The notes below the pieces were generated by a model. It saw only the letters and a program-made list of their open reading frames with translations. It was not told the origin of the DNA and made no database searches. Positions 26,258 to 34,443 of a DNA stretch of 64,000 bases are shown here, one piece after another. The position numbers and the translations under genes are program-made. Origin of the DNA: CAYYBE01 sp964470345 (GTDB lineage: Bacteria; Babelota; Babeliae; Babelales; Babelaceae); NCBI GenBank assembly GCA_964470345.1, contig CAYYBE010000003.1:1-64000 (forward strand). The letters run 5' to 3'. Every line of letters begins with the position of its first letter. Position 1 is the first letter of the stretch.

Positions 26258-26438
26258 CATAATGTGAATATATTGAATTTCTCTTTAAAGCAACGTGAAC
26301 AACAAATCTTAATTCGCTGTTGTTTTATCAAGTTTCCCCACTATTTTTCATCTACAAATCAGAGTTCAATCAACCATTACGCGTGTAATGGTTAAACAAC
26401 TATGTATTATTTATTACAAAAAGGAGCCACTACGAAGT

Positions 26439-26849
26439 ATGGCTAAATTTATTTGCAACAAGCTTGCACGTGACAACACAATTGAAGGAATGGCAAAGGA
26501 CGCCATTCGAACTACCTATAAACAGCTTAAGCACGAAGAATTGCTTGAGGCTTTACGAAAAAAGCTTCTCGAAGAATCGCTTGAAGTTGCTGAAGCTACC
26601 AAACGGACAGAAGTTATTAATGAACTTGCTGATGTTTTTGAAGTGATTGATGCGCTGAGAGGTATGTATGGTATTACGTATACAGAGGTTTCAGCAGCCA
26701 AAGCAACAATCTACCGTAAAAGAGGCGGTTTTAAGAAAGCTATTTTTCTTGAGACCATCGAAATGAGCGAAAGCAACCCATACGTTAAGCACTTTCGTGC
26801 TTCACCAAGCAGGTACCCGGAAGTACGCTCCAAGCGTCGCGCGGGTTAG
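26439..26849 (+). CDS. MazG-like nucleotide pyrophosphohydrolase
   Basis: The 136-residue helical protein has the metal-binding pattern of MazG/PRA-PH enzymes: KKLLEESLEVAEA followed by INELADVFEVIDAL (ExxE and ExxD pairs), after an N-terminal KLARDN block like the KLVRDK of related house-cleaning enzymes. It probably hydrolyses nucleoside triphosphates to monophosphates. ATG 26439 begins the conserved part; AGGAG at 26422-26426 is rather far upstream (12 bases). A histidine pathway role is unlikely as no his genes are near. Confidence 0.75.
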   Translation: MAKFICNKLARDNTIEGMAKDAIRTTYKQLKHEELLEALRKKLLEESLEVAEATKRTEVINELADVFEVIDALRGMYGITYTEVSAAKATIYRKRGGFKKAIFLETIEMSESNPYVKHFRASPSRYPEVRSKRRAG

Positions 26850-26963
26850 ATGTTTCTAACATAACAATGGATCTCTTTCAAAGCAGTGTACCGTAAGTAC
26901 ACAAACCCCGGGCTTTGTTTCGTAACTTAACCTGGGAACAAGTCAGTTACAAAATAGTGTGCT

Positions 26964-28301
26964 TCACACAAAGAGCTCTATTTTTGTAGCTTCACTTTTG
27001 ATAGCTGTGCTTACTGCATAGAGCGGGTATGAGTGAATATGCTCATACACAGAATAGTTTTGTGTAGAAAACCGCATCCCGAACGGTGATGTTGGATGTT
27101 TTTCTAAAAACAGGTGCATACTTTTCAACGTACTGCCCGGGCCGCTTTTGACTTCAATCGGTACAACAGCTTGTTGAATAGCTGTGACATAATCGACTTC
27201 AGCTTGCGCGGTACGCTCATTACGTAACCAATAATATAATTGTTGCTTTTGGATCGGGCGAGAATATGCAATGAGCTCCTGTCCGACAAAAGCTTCTACG
27301 ACTTCACCTTTATTCACCCACGGTTGTTCAGCGCTTAAGAGCCACTCAGTAATGTCGAGTCCAAGAATAGCTTGGGCTAATGCGACGTCAAGCAGGATGA
27401 TTTTAAATGAATCGGGATCTATTTGTGCACCGAGCGGCAACCCTTGGGCGGCAGTATCGTACACTTTATGTATGACGCCTGCAGTGGTGAGCAAGTCTAT
27501 GCAAGGGGAAAGCTCTCTTTTTCTAAATTCTCCGGGGATAGCGCTGTACCGAAATTTTTTGCCAAGTTGCCGCGGTATGTTGTCGAGTAATATATCGAGG
27601 TATTTAATCTGGGATTTTTTTGCATACTTAGTGAAATCTTGCCGATATGAGTTTATGAGCGTTTGTTGAATCTTAAAGCATTTTAAAGCATCTTTTTCTT
27701 TAGCCCACGTGTGTACGGCTTCTGGCATTCCGCCAATGGCAAGGTATTCTTTTATTAATTGCAAAAGCCTATCGTGAGCAATTGTGCTGATCGGTGTATC
27801 GAGAGGATGCTGAATGATTGCTTTGAGCAGTATCGACTCTCCAAGCGCGGAGAGAAATTCTAAAAACGATACCGGATACATATGCAAAAATTCTACACGC
27901 CCAACAGGAATGCCAACTGATTCTATTGCAAAGTCTAATAATGAACCAGCTGCAACGACGTGTAATTCTGGCATCATTTCATAAAAATAACGCAGGGCTT
28001 GTATTGTCTTTGGTTCTGCCTGGACTTCATCAAAAAATAGAAGGGTTTTGCCGGGGATAATTTCTTGTTTGGTTAGATAGGCTATCTCTTGAACAATGCG
28101 CTGGGGGTAAAGGTCGGCTGCGAATATTTCTCGAGCCTTGGGGTTAACTTCTAAGTTGATCTCAATAAAAACATCAAATTGTTTGCCCAACTCTCGTACT
28201 GCGTAGGTCTTGCCTACTTGCCGCGCACCGCGTAATAGTAAAGGCTTACGCCCCGTTTCTCCCGCCCATTCCTTGAGGTGAAAATTGATAAACCGCTTCA
28301 T
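26964..28301 (-). CDS. AAA_14/DUF4143 family ATPase
   Basis: The 445-residue protein has a Walker A motif LRGARQVGKTYAVRELG near residue 27, Walker B LLFFDEVQAEP, and SLLDFAI with a RVEFLHMYPVSFLEF block, then a C-terminal DUF4143 nuclease-like domain (QQLYYWLRNERTAQAEVDYV, VVPIEVKSG). These proteins are common in archaea and bacteria and their role is poorly known; the C-terminal ExK-type motif suggests a degenerate restriction-like nuclease fold. It starts 18 bases after the end of a phased repeat array (28320-28470) that may regulate it. Confidence 0.88.
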   Translation of the reverse strand: MKRFINFHLKEWAGETGRKPLLLRGARQVGKTYAVRELGKQFDVFIEINLEVNPKAREIFAADLYPQRIVQEIAYLTKQEIIPGKTLLFFDEVQAEPKTIQALRYFYEMMPELHVVAAGSLLDFAIESVGIPVGRVEFLHMYPVSFLEFLSALGESILLKAIIQHPLDTPISTIAHDRLLQLIKEYLAIGGMPEAVHTWAKEKDALKCFKIQQTLINSYRQDFTKYAKKSQIKYLDILLDNIPRQLGKKFRYSAIPGEFRKRELSPCIDLLTTAGVIHKVYDTAAQGLPLGAQIDPDSFKIILLDVALAQAILGLDITEWLLSAEQPWVNKGEVVEAFVGQELIAYSRPIQKQQLYYWLRNERTAQAEVDYVTAIQQAVVPIEVKSGPGSTLKSMHLFLEKHPTSPFGMRFSTQNYSVYEHIHSYPLYAVSTAIKSEATKIELFV

Positions 28302-28319
28302 GGGCTAATTCTCCCTGTA

Positions 28320-28470
28320 TTTGGTCAGAAATCCACCATCATTGTCGATGAATTTGGTCGAAAATCCAACATGTTTAGCGTTGGTTTTGGTTAAAAATCC
28401 AACATGATTAGTTTAAGTTTGGTCGAAAATCCAGGGTGTTGTCAAGAATTTGGTTAAAACGCGGGCAAGG
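28320..28470. repeat. Phased direct-repeat array, five copies at 31-33 base spacing
   Basis: A unit like TTGGTCgAAAATCCAaCAT begins at 28320, 28353, 28386, 28418 and 28449. The last copy is partial. Each repeat is about 20 bases with a variable spacer of about 12. The period is close to three helical turns, which would place bound proteins on one DNA face. It lies immediately upstream of the AAA/DUF4143 ATPase gene. Confidence 0.8.
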
Positions 28471-28503
28471 CTTGGACTGTTGTAAGCTGTCGATCCTACG
28501 GCG

Positions 28504-29247
28504 TTAGAATGAGCCGTTGGTGTAGATGTCCCGCAAGGTTTGCACCCGTTCATCTCCTTCATACCACGTCTTGTGGTACGCTGTTTGCAAATGTTCTCCC
28601 AAAAGATCAATGTTTTGTATCAGCAGAAAATCAAGATACTCTCTGAGATTCGTGTTTTGGTCGACCGTCCAGGACTCTGCGCGCCAGAGTTGGCCAGGTA
28701 ACTGCCCCTGGGCACTGGCGAATTCTTTGGCAGGGTAGACCGTACAGGAAAGGAACTTGGTACAGTCGATATACTCTTTAGGAACAAATAGAAACTTGCC
28801 CGGCAGTTCTGTTTCTTGGCGAGTAAGATGACAATGGCCAAAGCAGTCGATGGTTGTGGTCGTTGTTCCGACCGTTTTGCCAGGAATATAGCGCAGCGAT
28901 TCTGTTACTTTTTTTTCGCAGGAGCTTCCGTAGTCAAGCATAAGACAGTAGTCGGCGGATTTTAGCTTTTTGATGCGATAACCCCGCTCTTTTAACAAAA
29001 TAGAAGCTTTTTGTGAGAGCTCTTTATCCAGAAGCTCAGGATGTTGGGCTTCTTCGCCTTCGTGTGAGCTTTGGGCAATGGCAAATGATGTTCCCGGAGC
29101 AAAGCCGTGGGGGATTGCTTGTCGGTCTGCGTAGGCGGTGCTGCTAACGTGAATACGTTTTTTAAAGCAGCCTGGAGCAATGATGAGAAGAAGACAGGCA
29201 AGTAACTTTCTGCTGATAGTGGATAGATTCATGTTGTGTGCTTTCAT
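28504..29247 (-). CDS. Lipoprotein with the shared island leader
   Basis: The 247-residue protein has a lipobox LIIAPGC (Cys27) and a mature domain with HGFAPGTSFAIAQ, LLDKELSQKASILLKERGYRI and LKSADYCLMLDYG, a pattern reminiscent of DUF4136-type lipoproteins. Its first codons (MKAHNMNLS) and the GGAGCCACC ribosome binding site are nearly the same as in the next two upstream genes, although the mature proteins are unrelated. ATG 29245-29247 is chosen from that site. It is the last gene of the island on this strand. Confidence 0.65.
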   Translation of the reverse strand: MKAHNMNLSTISRKLLACLLLIIAPGCFKKRIHVSSTAYADRQAIPHGFAPGTSFAIAQSSHEGEEAQHPELLDKELSQKASILLKERGYRIKKLKSADYCLMLDYGSSCEKKVTESLRYIPGKTVGTTTTTIDCFGHCHLTRQETELPGKFLFVPKEYIDCTKFLSCTVYPAKEFASAQGQLPGQLWRAESWTVDQNTNLREYLDFLLIQNIDLLGEHLQTAYHKTWYEGDERVQTLRDIYTNGSF

Positions 29248-29298
29248 AGGTGGCTCCATAGTAGGTTAGGTCAAATTTTGTACGTTTTTTCATACTAC

Positions 29299-30867
29299 TT
29301 ATGCTTTGTGCTCGGTTAGATGCTTTTCAAGCTCTTGCTCATGGAGCAGAGCTTCGCGCTTGTGTAATTCTTCAGCATCACTGTAAACTGCGTCGCGATT
29401 ATCTATCTTCACGATACCTATAGCACGTTGCTGTGGTAAAACGGTATAGATTATACGAAGATCGCCAACGCGCGTGCGCCAGAGGTTGGTGAACCCTGCC
29501 ATTTTTTTAACATTTGATACTTCCAGATAATCGTTGCAGAGTTCGTTAAACTTTGTCTGCACTGTCCCAGAAATGTTCGCTTTGATCTGTTTGAATGGAT
29601 CGAGTAAAGCCCACGCTTGGTCGGTAGGTGTTTGCTTTTCGGTTGGACGAGTGGCTTGAGCTGTGTTTTGTTTTTGTTGCTGTTCATACGTGGTCGCGAG
29701 CCTATTGAGCTTTTCTGTAATTTGATCTCTCATTGTTGAATCTGTTAAAGCAAGCGCAAGTGCTTCCTGTAAAGATACTTTCGCTTCTTGGTAGCGAGCA
29801 TCAGTAGGCTTTTTAAGGAAGGCCTCATACTGGATGTTAGCCTGTTTGAGGAGCGTTTGAAGAAGAGCCTCTCTTGCAGCTTTTACATCCAGAGCGGTTT
29901 TTGCAGCCATTGTAGGATCGGTGATTGTTGGTGTGCTGTCGACTTGTGTAACGGAACTACTTGTTGAGGCTGTTCCTTGGGATCTTTTTTCGCGCATGAG
30001 TTGTTTGAGCTGTTGGTTGAGCGTATCGAACTTTTCTTTTCGCTCTGTTATTGCGTTGTCGAAAAGAAGTCCATATTCATCGAACATCAGATCTTGAACT
30101 TTGACAAGGTGCCTGAGTATTGCGCCTGTTTTTTTTAACAGCTCCATCTGATGAGAAGCTCTTTTTGTTTCTTGTAAAGCCGTCGCATATGAGCAATCAA
30201 ACTCATTGATCTTCATTAAGGCCATGTCAAAAAGCACCGGCAAGGTATCTTTTTTGAATATGATTGCAATAGGGTCTGAACTTCGCATAATTTGGGTAAA
30301 AGAGGTTAATGCTTGATCAAAGTCTTTTTCTCCCAGCAGTCCTTGGGAGCAATTTAGTCCATTCATAAATAAGGCGCTGATTTTCTCTTCAGAACTTGAT
30401 AACTTTGATCTTATTTTTTTTCGTAAATCGTTGCGTAAGTCGTTGCGTTGTTGAATAACAATTTTTTTGTTTTGTTCGAGAATATTGTTATTAATGTTTT
30501 GCAATACTTTTAGCAAGCGTTCGTGCGCCTGTGCTTTGAGGGTTATATCCGCGTTATGGGCCCGTTGATAACATTCTACTGCACGTGCCCAGTCGTTTTT
30601 TTCATAGAACTTGTCGCCAATCGCAATGAGTTTGGATGCGGTTTTGTCGGAAGACTCTTTTTCGCCTCCTGTAGCTCCGAGAGTTGCTGTAGTCGATGAG
30701 GATGTTGACCCACCTGTATAACGGGTCGTACTGCTTGTAGCGGCGGCAGAATTTGATTCTGCACAGGCACTGCTTGTTTGTGATGGGTAGGCAACAGGCG
30801 CAATGGCAAGGGTTGCCAAGAGTATAATAAGTTTTTGCGGGTGTAGATTCATGTTGTGTGTTTTCAT
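29299..30867 (-). CDS. Secreted TPR-containing protein with C-terminal RelE-like toxin domain
   Basis: The 522-residue protein has a signal peptide (MNLHPQKLIILLATLAIAPV), a Ser/Thr-rich linker, a TPR-like segment (KLIAIGDKFYEKNDWARAVE), long helices, and a C-terminal domain (about 425-500) matching RelE/ParE toxins: KMAGFTNLWRTRVGDLRIIY, then IGIVKIDNRDAVYSD. RelE toxins cut mRNA on ribosomes; the WR.RVGD.RIIY block is the family hallmark. Fusing it to a signal peptide and helical scaffold is unusual. No antitoxin gene is adjacent. A secreted effector acting on host ribosomes is possible but inferred. The start follows GGAGCCAC as in its neighbours. Confidence 0.75.
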   Translation of the reverse strand: MKTHNMNLHPQKLIILLATLAIAPVAYPSQTSSACAESNSAAATSSTTRYTGGSTSSSTTATLGATGGEKESSDKTASKLIAIGDKFYEKNDWARAVECYQRAHNADITLKAQAHERLLKVLQNINNNILEQNKKIVIQQRNDLRNDLRKKIRSKLSSSEEKISALFMNGLNCSQGLLGEKDFDQALTSFTQIMRSSDPIAIIFKKDTLPVLFDMALMKINEFDCSYATALQETKRASHQMELLKKTGAILRHLVKVQDLMFDEYGLLFDNAITERKEKFDTLNQQLKQLMREKRSQGTASTSSSVTQVDSTPTITDPTMAAKTALDVKAAREALLQTLLKQANIQYEAFLKKPTDARYQEAKVSLQEALALALTDSTMRDQITEKLNRLATTYEQQQKQNTAQATRPTEKQTPTDQAWALLDPFKQIKANISGTVQTKFNELCNDYLEVSNVKKMAGFTNLWRTRVGDLRIIYTVLPQQRAIGIVKIDNRDAVYSDAEELHKREALLHEQELEKHLTEHKA

Positions 30868-30878
30868 AAGTGGCTCCA

Positions 30879-32234
30879 TTATGCTTTAGCTGAAGTTATT
30901 CTAATTTCGCATTGTTCAAGTGTGGTCTTTTGGTGGCAGGTAGGGCAAGCGCCATGTTTGGTTATCAATGGGGTGATGCATGGTTCGCAAAAATAATGAT
31001 TACAAGGGAGGACGGTGATTTCATCATTCCACGCAAAAGAGCTGGTGCAGATAGTACATTTTTCGCCAGCACAGGGCAGAGGGAAGCGTAGTTCTGATGG
31101 TTTGTGCTGGTAATAGTTCATCACAATAAGTTTGCGTGCCGCTTGCGCTGAGCCTACTTCTTTTGTGATTTTTTCAAAAAATTCGGCAGCTTTTTTTGTG
31201 TCTCGCGATATGTCTATTCCCTCTTGTAAGAAGGGATATACAAAAACTTGCGCATCGTGGCAATTATTCTTTGCGGCAGCCAAGATCCATGTAAGCGCTT
31301 TTCGGCGATTTTTTCTTGTTCCTGACCCGTAAAAATATACCCTGCCAAGCTCGCGTTGGGCGATGAGAAAGCCTTTTTGTGCGGCTTGTTCGAAGTAGCC
31401 GAGAGCGCGCTTAATGTCCTGAGGTGTTCCTTTGCCTATTTGGTGCATATTGCCCAAATTATAGAATGCGGCGGTGTAGTTTTTGTTGGCAGCCTTACGG
31501 AAGTAATCGAGAGCGCGTTTGTAATCTTGGGTTACGTCGCCCTCACCTGATTGCAATATATAGCCGAGCGTGTTGAGAGCTGCTGCAAAGCCGAGTTGTG
31601 CCGATTTTTCTATGCAATCGAGAGCGCGCTTAATGTCCTTGGGCGTTCCCTGGCCTATTCGGTGCATATAGCCTAGATTGTAGAGTGCAACAGGGTTATT
31701 TTGAGCCGCAGCTTGTTCATAGTAAGAGATGGCCTGTTTGGGGTCTTTGGTTACACCTACGCCATTTTGGTGCATAGAGCCAAGATTGGCGAGTGCATCA
31801 GAATTGCCTTGAGCGGCAGCTTTCGTAAGGTAGTCGAAAGCCCTTTTGTAATCTCGTTTTATATTGCCTGCCCCCGTTAGAAATATATAGCCGAGAGCGT
31901 TACGTGCATCGCTGCTGCCCAGTATTTCGGCTTGTTCGTAGTAGCGAATAGCTTGCTGCGGATTTTTGCTGAAATAAGTATCGCCGAGCTTGTAGAACCG
32001 TTGAATCAGGGCGATCTGCGTAGCATTGGGTTGTGCATTTTGGTTCGAAGAAGTCGATGGCGCTGAGACAGCATTTGCTTTGTCTGATTGGTTTACACCT
32101 ACGCTTGATGAGCTTGCGGAACTTAAAGCGCTATAACTATTCGTCTGTGATGGGTATACAACTGGCGCGATGGCAAGAGTTGCCAAGAGTATTACAAGAT
32201 TTTGTGGGTGAAACTTCATATTTGGTGTTTTCAT
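30879..32234 (-). CDS. Secreted Sel1-repeat protein with C-terminal RING finger (1)
   Basis: The 451-residue protein has a signal peptide, a Ser-rich linker, about seven Sel1 repeats (for example ALANLGSMHQNGVGVTKDPK, ALYNLGYMHRIGQGTPKDIK), and a RING-HC finger near 392-432: CTIC, LPCNHYFCEPC, CPTC, giving all eight ligands (C3HC4). RING proteins of this type recruit E2 enzymes and act as ubiquitin ligases in eukaryotes; Sel1 repeats bind targets. The start is after GGAGCCACC, 11 bases from the next Sel1-RING stop. A host-directed ubiquitin ligase role is inferred. Confidence 0.88.
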   Translation of the reverse strand: MKTPNMKFHPQNLVILLATLAIAPVVYPSQTNSYSALSSASSSSVGVNQSDKANAVSAPSTSSNQNAQPNATQIALIQRFYKLGDTYFSKNPQQAIRYYEQAEILGSSDARNALGYIFLTGAGNIKRDYKRAFDYLTKAAAQGNSDALANLGSMHQNGVGVTKDPKQAISYYEQAAAQNNPVALYNLGYMHRIGQGTPKDIKRALDCIEKSAQLGFAAALNTLGYILQSGEGDVTQDYKRALDYFRKAANKNYTAAFYNLGNMHQIGKGTPQDIKRALGYFEQAAQKGFLIAQRELGRVYFYGSGTRKNRRKALTWILAAAKNNCHDAQVFVYPFLQEGIDISRDTKKAAEFFEKITKEVGSAQAARKLIVMNYYQHKPSELRFPLPCAGEKCTICTSSFAWNDEITVLPCNHYFCEPCITPLITKHGACPTCHQKTTLEQCEIRITSAKA

Positions 32235-32245
32235 GGGTGGCTCCA

Positions 32246-33358
32246 TTATTCTTTGGCTGAAGTTATTCCAATTTTAAATTGATCGCATGTGATGCCATTT
32301 CTACGGCAGCAAGGGCATGTCCTGTGATCTGTTATCCATGGCGTGATACATTGTTTGCAAAAACAATGATCGCAAGGAAGGATAATAATTTCGTCATGTA
32401 ACTCAAAGGCGTTGGAGCAAATACTGCATTCTTCGCCAGTGATGGTCATAGGGAATCGTGGTTCTGGAAGCTTGTCCGAGTGCGTTTGCTCTACAATGAA
32501 ATTACGTGCTGCTTCTGTTGAGCCTAATTTTTTTTGAATTTTTTCAAAAAATTCAGCAGCTCTTTTTGTGTCGCGTTGAATTCCTATTCCATCTTGTAAA
32601 AAAGCATACATAAAAGCTTGAGCGTTGCTTTGATTATTGTTAGCAGCTGCCAAAAGCCATTTAAATGCTTTTGGGAGGTTTCTTCTTGTTCCAAGTCCTC
32701 GAAAATGCATTAGGCCAAGTTCATTCTGCGAATCTGCATGTCCTTGTTGAGCAGCTTGCAGGAAGTAATCGTGGGCGTGTTCAAGGTTTTGCGTTACATC
32801 AACGCCCTCGTAAGATATGGTGCCGAGAAGGTTGCTGGCTTCAACAGAACCAAGTTCGGCAGCTCGTTCGAGATAATCGATGGCTCGCTTGACATCTTTT
32901 GTTACGCCCTCGCCCGATTGGTATATATAGCCTAAATTAAAGAGTGCCTTGGGGTGATTTTGTTGAGCAGCTTGTAGGAAGTAATTGTGGGCGCGTTCAA
33001 AGTTTTGGGCTACATCAACGCCCTCGTAAAATATTGTGCCGAGGGTATTGAGGGCATCGGCGTTGCTGAGCTTTTCAGCTAGTTGGTAATAAAAACAAAC
33101 CTTTCGTGGGTTTGTCTTTCGACAGGCGTCGCCGAGTTCTCGTAATTCTTGGTTCGCGTTCTTTGATAGAGTATTTCGTTGTTTGCTAGCATCTGAAGAA
33201 ATTGATGATGCTCCGCCAGAATTTGTTACGCTTGTACCTACGCTTGATGAGCTTGCGGAACTTAAAGCGCTATAACTATTGGCCTGTGAAGAGTATGTAG
33301 TTGGTGTGATAGTAAGAGTTGCTAAGAGTATTACAAGATTTTGTGGGTGCAAATTCAT
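32246..33358 (-). CDS. Secreted Sel1-repeat protein with C-terminal RING finger (2)
   Basis: The 370-residue protein has the leader MNLHPQNLVILLATLTITPT, a Ser-rich linker, five or so Sel1 repeats (ALFNLGYIYQSGEGVTKDVK, SQNELGLMHFRGLGTRRN), a conserved pre-RING block (EPRFPMTITGEE), and a RING finger CSIC, LPCDHCFCKQC, CPCC. All eight ligands are present. The tail QFKIGITSAKE is shared with the other paralogs. AAAGGA precedes ATG 33358. A TTGACA promoter lies 100 bases upstream at 33437-33464. It probably starts an operon reaching down to 28504. Confidence 0.88.
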   Translation of the reverse strand: MNLHPQNLVILLATLTITPTTYSSQANSYSALSSASSSSVGTSVTNSGGASSISSDASKQRNTLSKNANQELRELGDACRKTNPRKVCFYYQLAEKLSNADALNTLGTIFYEGVDVAQNFERAHNYFLQAAQQNHPKALFNLGYIYQSGEGVTKDVKRAIDYLERAAELGSVEASNLLGTISYEGVDVTQNLEHAHDYFLQAAQQGHADSQNELGLMHFRGLGTRRNLPKAFKWLLAAANNNQSNAQAFMYAFLQDGIGIQRDTKRAAEFFEKIQKKLGSTEAARNFIVEQTHSDKLPEPRFPMTITGEECSICSNAFELHDEIIILPCDHCFCKQCITPWITDHRTCPCCRRNGITCDQFKIGITSAKE

Positions 33359-33436
33359 AAAAAGGTCCTTTCTGGTCTGGGTGCCAGGTAAATTGAAACC
33401 TATAGGATATGGCTTTTGGTGCTTATCTTACTCTCT

Positions 33437-33464
33437 ATTTTGACAGAAAAATTCAATCTGTCAA
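33437..33464 (-). promoter_or_regulatory. Predicted promoter for the 33358-28504 gene group
   Basis: On the minus strand TTGACA (33459-33464) and CAAAAT (33437-33442) are 16 apart. The whole element, including an AATTTTT tract in the spacer, resembles the promoter at 35548-35575. Confidence 0.55.
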
Positions 33465-33550
33465 TAGGTATTGATCGGTAGGGGAAAAGGGGGCTGGGGG
33501 GAAGGGGTACATTTGCAGGTGACTATGCTGCAGAGCAGGACGTGATGGTT

Positions 33551-34417
33551 TTATTTTAGTCCTATAGCTATTCCAATGTGAAATTGATTGGGGTTGATGT
33601 CGCTTTTATGACAGGAAGGGCATGTATGATGAGCTGTTACCCATGGATTGATGCACTCTTTGCAAAAACAATGATTGCAAGGAAGGATGACAACTTCGTC
33701 ATTGAACTCAATGGAGTCCCCGCAGATAGTGCATACATCTAAGAAGGCCACAGGAAATTTTGGTTCTGGCAGTTCACCTCTATGTGCCGTTTGTACAATA
33801 TAATTGCGAGCTCTGTATTCTCTTTCTGCTGAGTTTGTAGAGCTTCCTCCCAAAGTATCTTTTATGTTTTTAAAAAAATCGGCAGCTTTTTGGACGTCTT
33901 TCCTGATAAATATTCCGCTTTGCAAAAAGGGATACACAATAGCTCGAGTACTGTTCCAGGCATGATGGTTGCTAGCGGAGGCTAAATACCATTGAAGTGC
34001 TTTTGTGGGATTTTTTCTTCTTCCTATTCCATTGAGATACATAACGCCAAGATTGTGCTGTGCCCATGGATGCCCTTGTTGAGCAGCTTGCAGGTAGTAA
34101 TCGTGAGCGCGTTTAAGGTCTTTGGGTACATTAACATCATTATAGAATATGTCGCCGAGGTGGTAGAGGGCGTCCGCATTACCAAGTTTGGCGGCCTGTT
34201 CATAATAATCGATAGCCTGTTTGATATCTTTGGTTACGCCATTGCCGTTTTCGCACATGTAGCCTAAGTGATTGAGTTTCTCAGCTTCCTCATTGCTCTT
34301 AGTTGAAGCGCTTGCTGAACTCGAAGCGCTATGGCTGCTGGCCTGGGATGAATATAAGGTTGGTGTGACGGCAAGGACGGTCAGTACAATGACGCATTTT
34401 CGTGAGTATAGATTCAT
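33551..34417 (-). CDS. Secreted Sel1-repeat protein with C-terminal RING finger (3)
   Basis: The 288-residue protein has the leader MNLYSRKCVIVLTVLAVTPT, then three Sel1 repeats (LNHLGYMCENGNGVTKDIK, ALYHLGDIFYNDVNVPKDLK, AQHNLGVMYLNGIGRRKN), and a RING finger CTIC, LPCNHCFCKEC, CPSC with all eight ligands. It is the shortest of the four paralogs. The C terminus QFHIGIAIGLK fits the family tail. It follows the 34444-35394 gene by 26 bases and is probably co-transcribed with it. Confidence 0.88.
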   Translation of the reverse strand: MNLYSRKCVIVLTVLAVTPTLYSSQASSHSASSSASASTKSNEEAEKLNHLGYMCENGNGVTKDIKQAIDYYEQAAKLGNADALYHLGDIFYNDVNVPKDLKRAHDYYLQAAQQGHPWAQHNLGVMYLNGIGRRKNPTKALQWYLASASNHHAWNSTRAIVYPFLQSGIFIRKDVQKAADFFKNIKDTLGGSSTNSAEREYRARNYIVQTAHRGELPEPKFPVAFLDVCTICGDSIEFNDEVVILPCNHCFCKECINPWVTAHHTCPSCHKSDINPNQFHIGIAIGLK

Positions 34418-34443
34418 ATAAAATCCTTTTTGATTTGATGCTT

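Noticed and set aside
28320..28470. Possible CRISPR array
   Set aside because: Repeats are imperfect, spacers are only about 12 bases and similar in part, and no cas gene is near.
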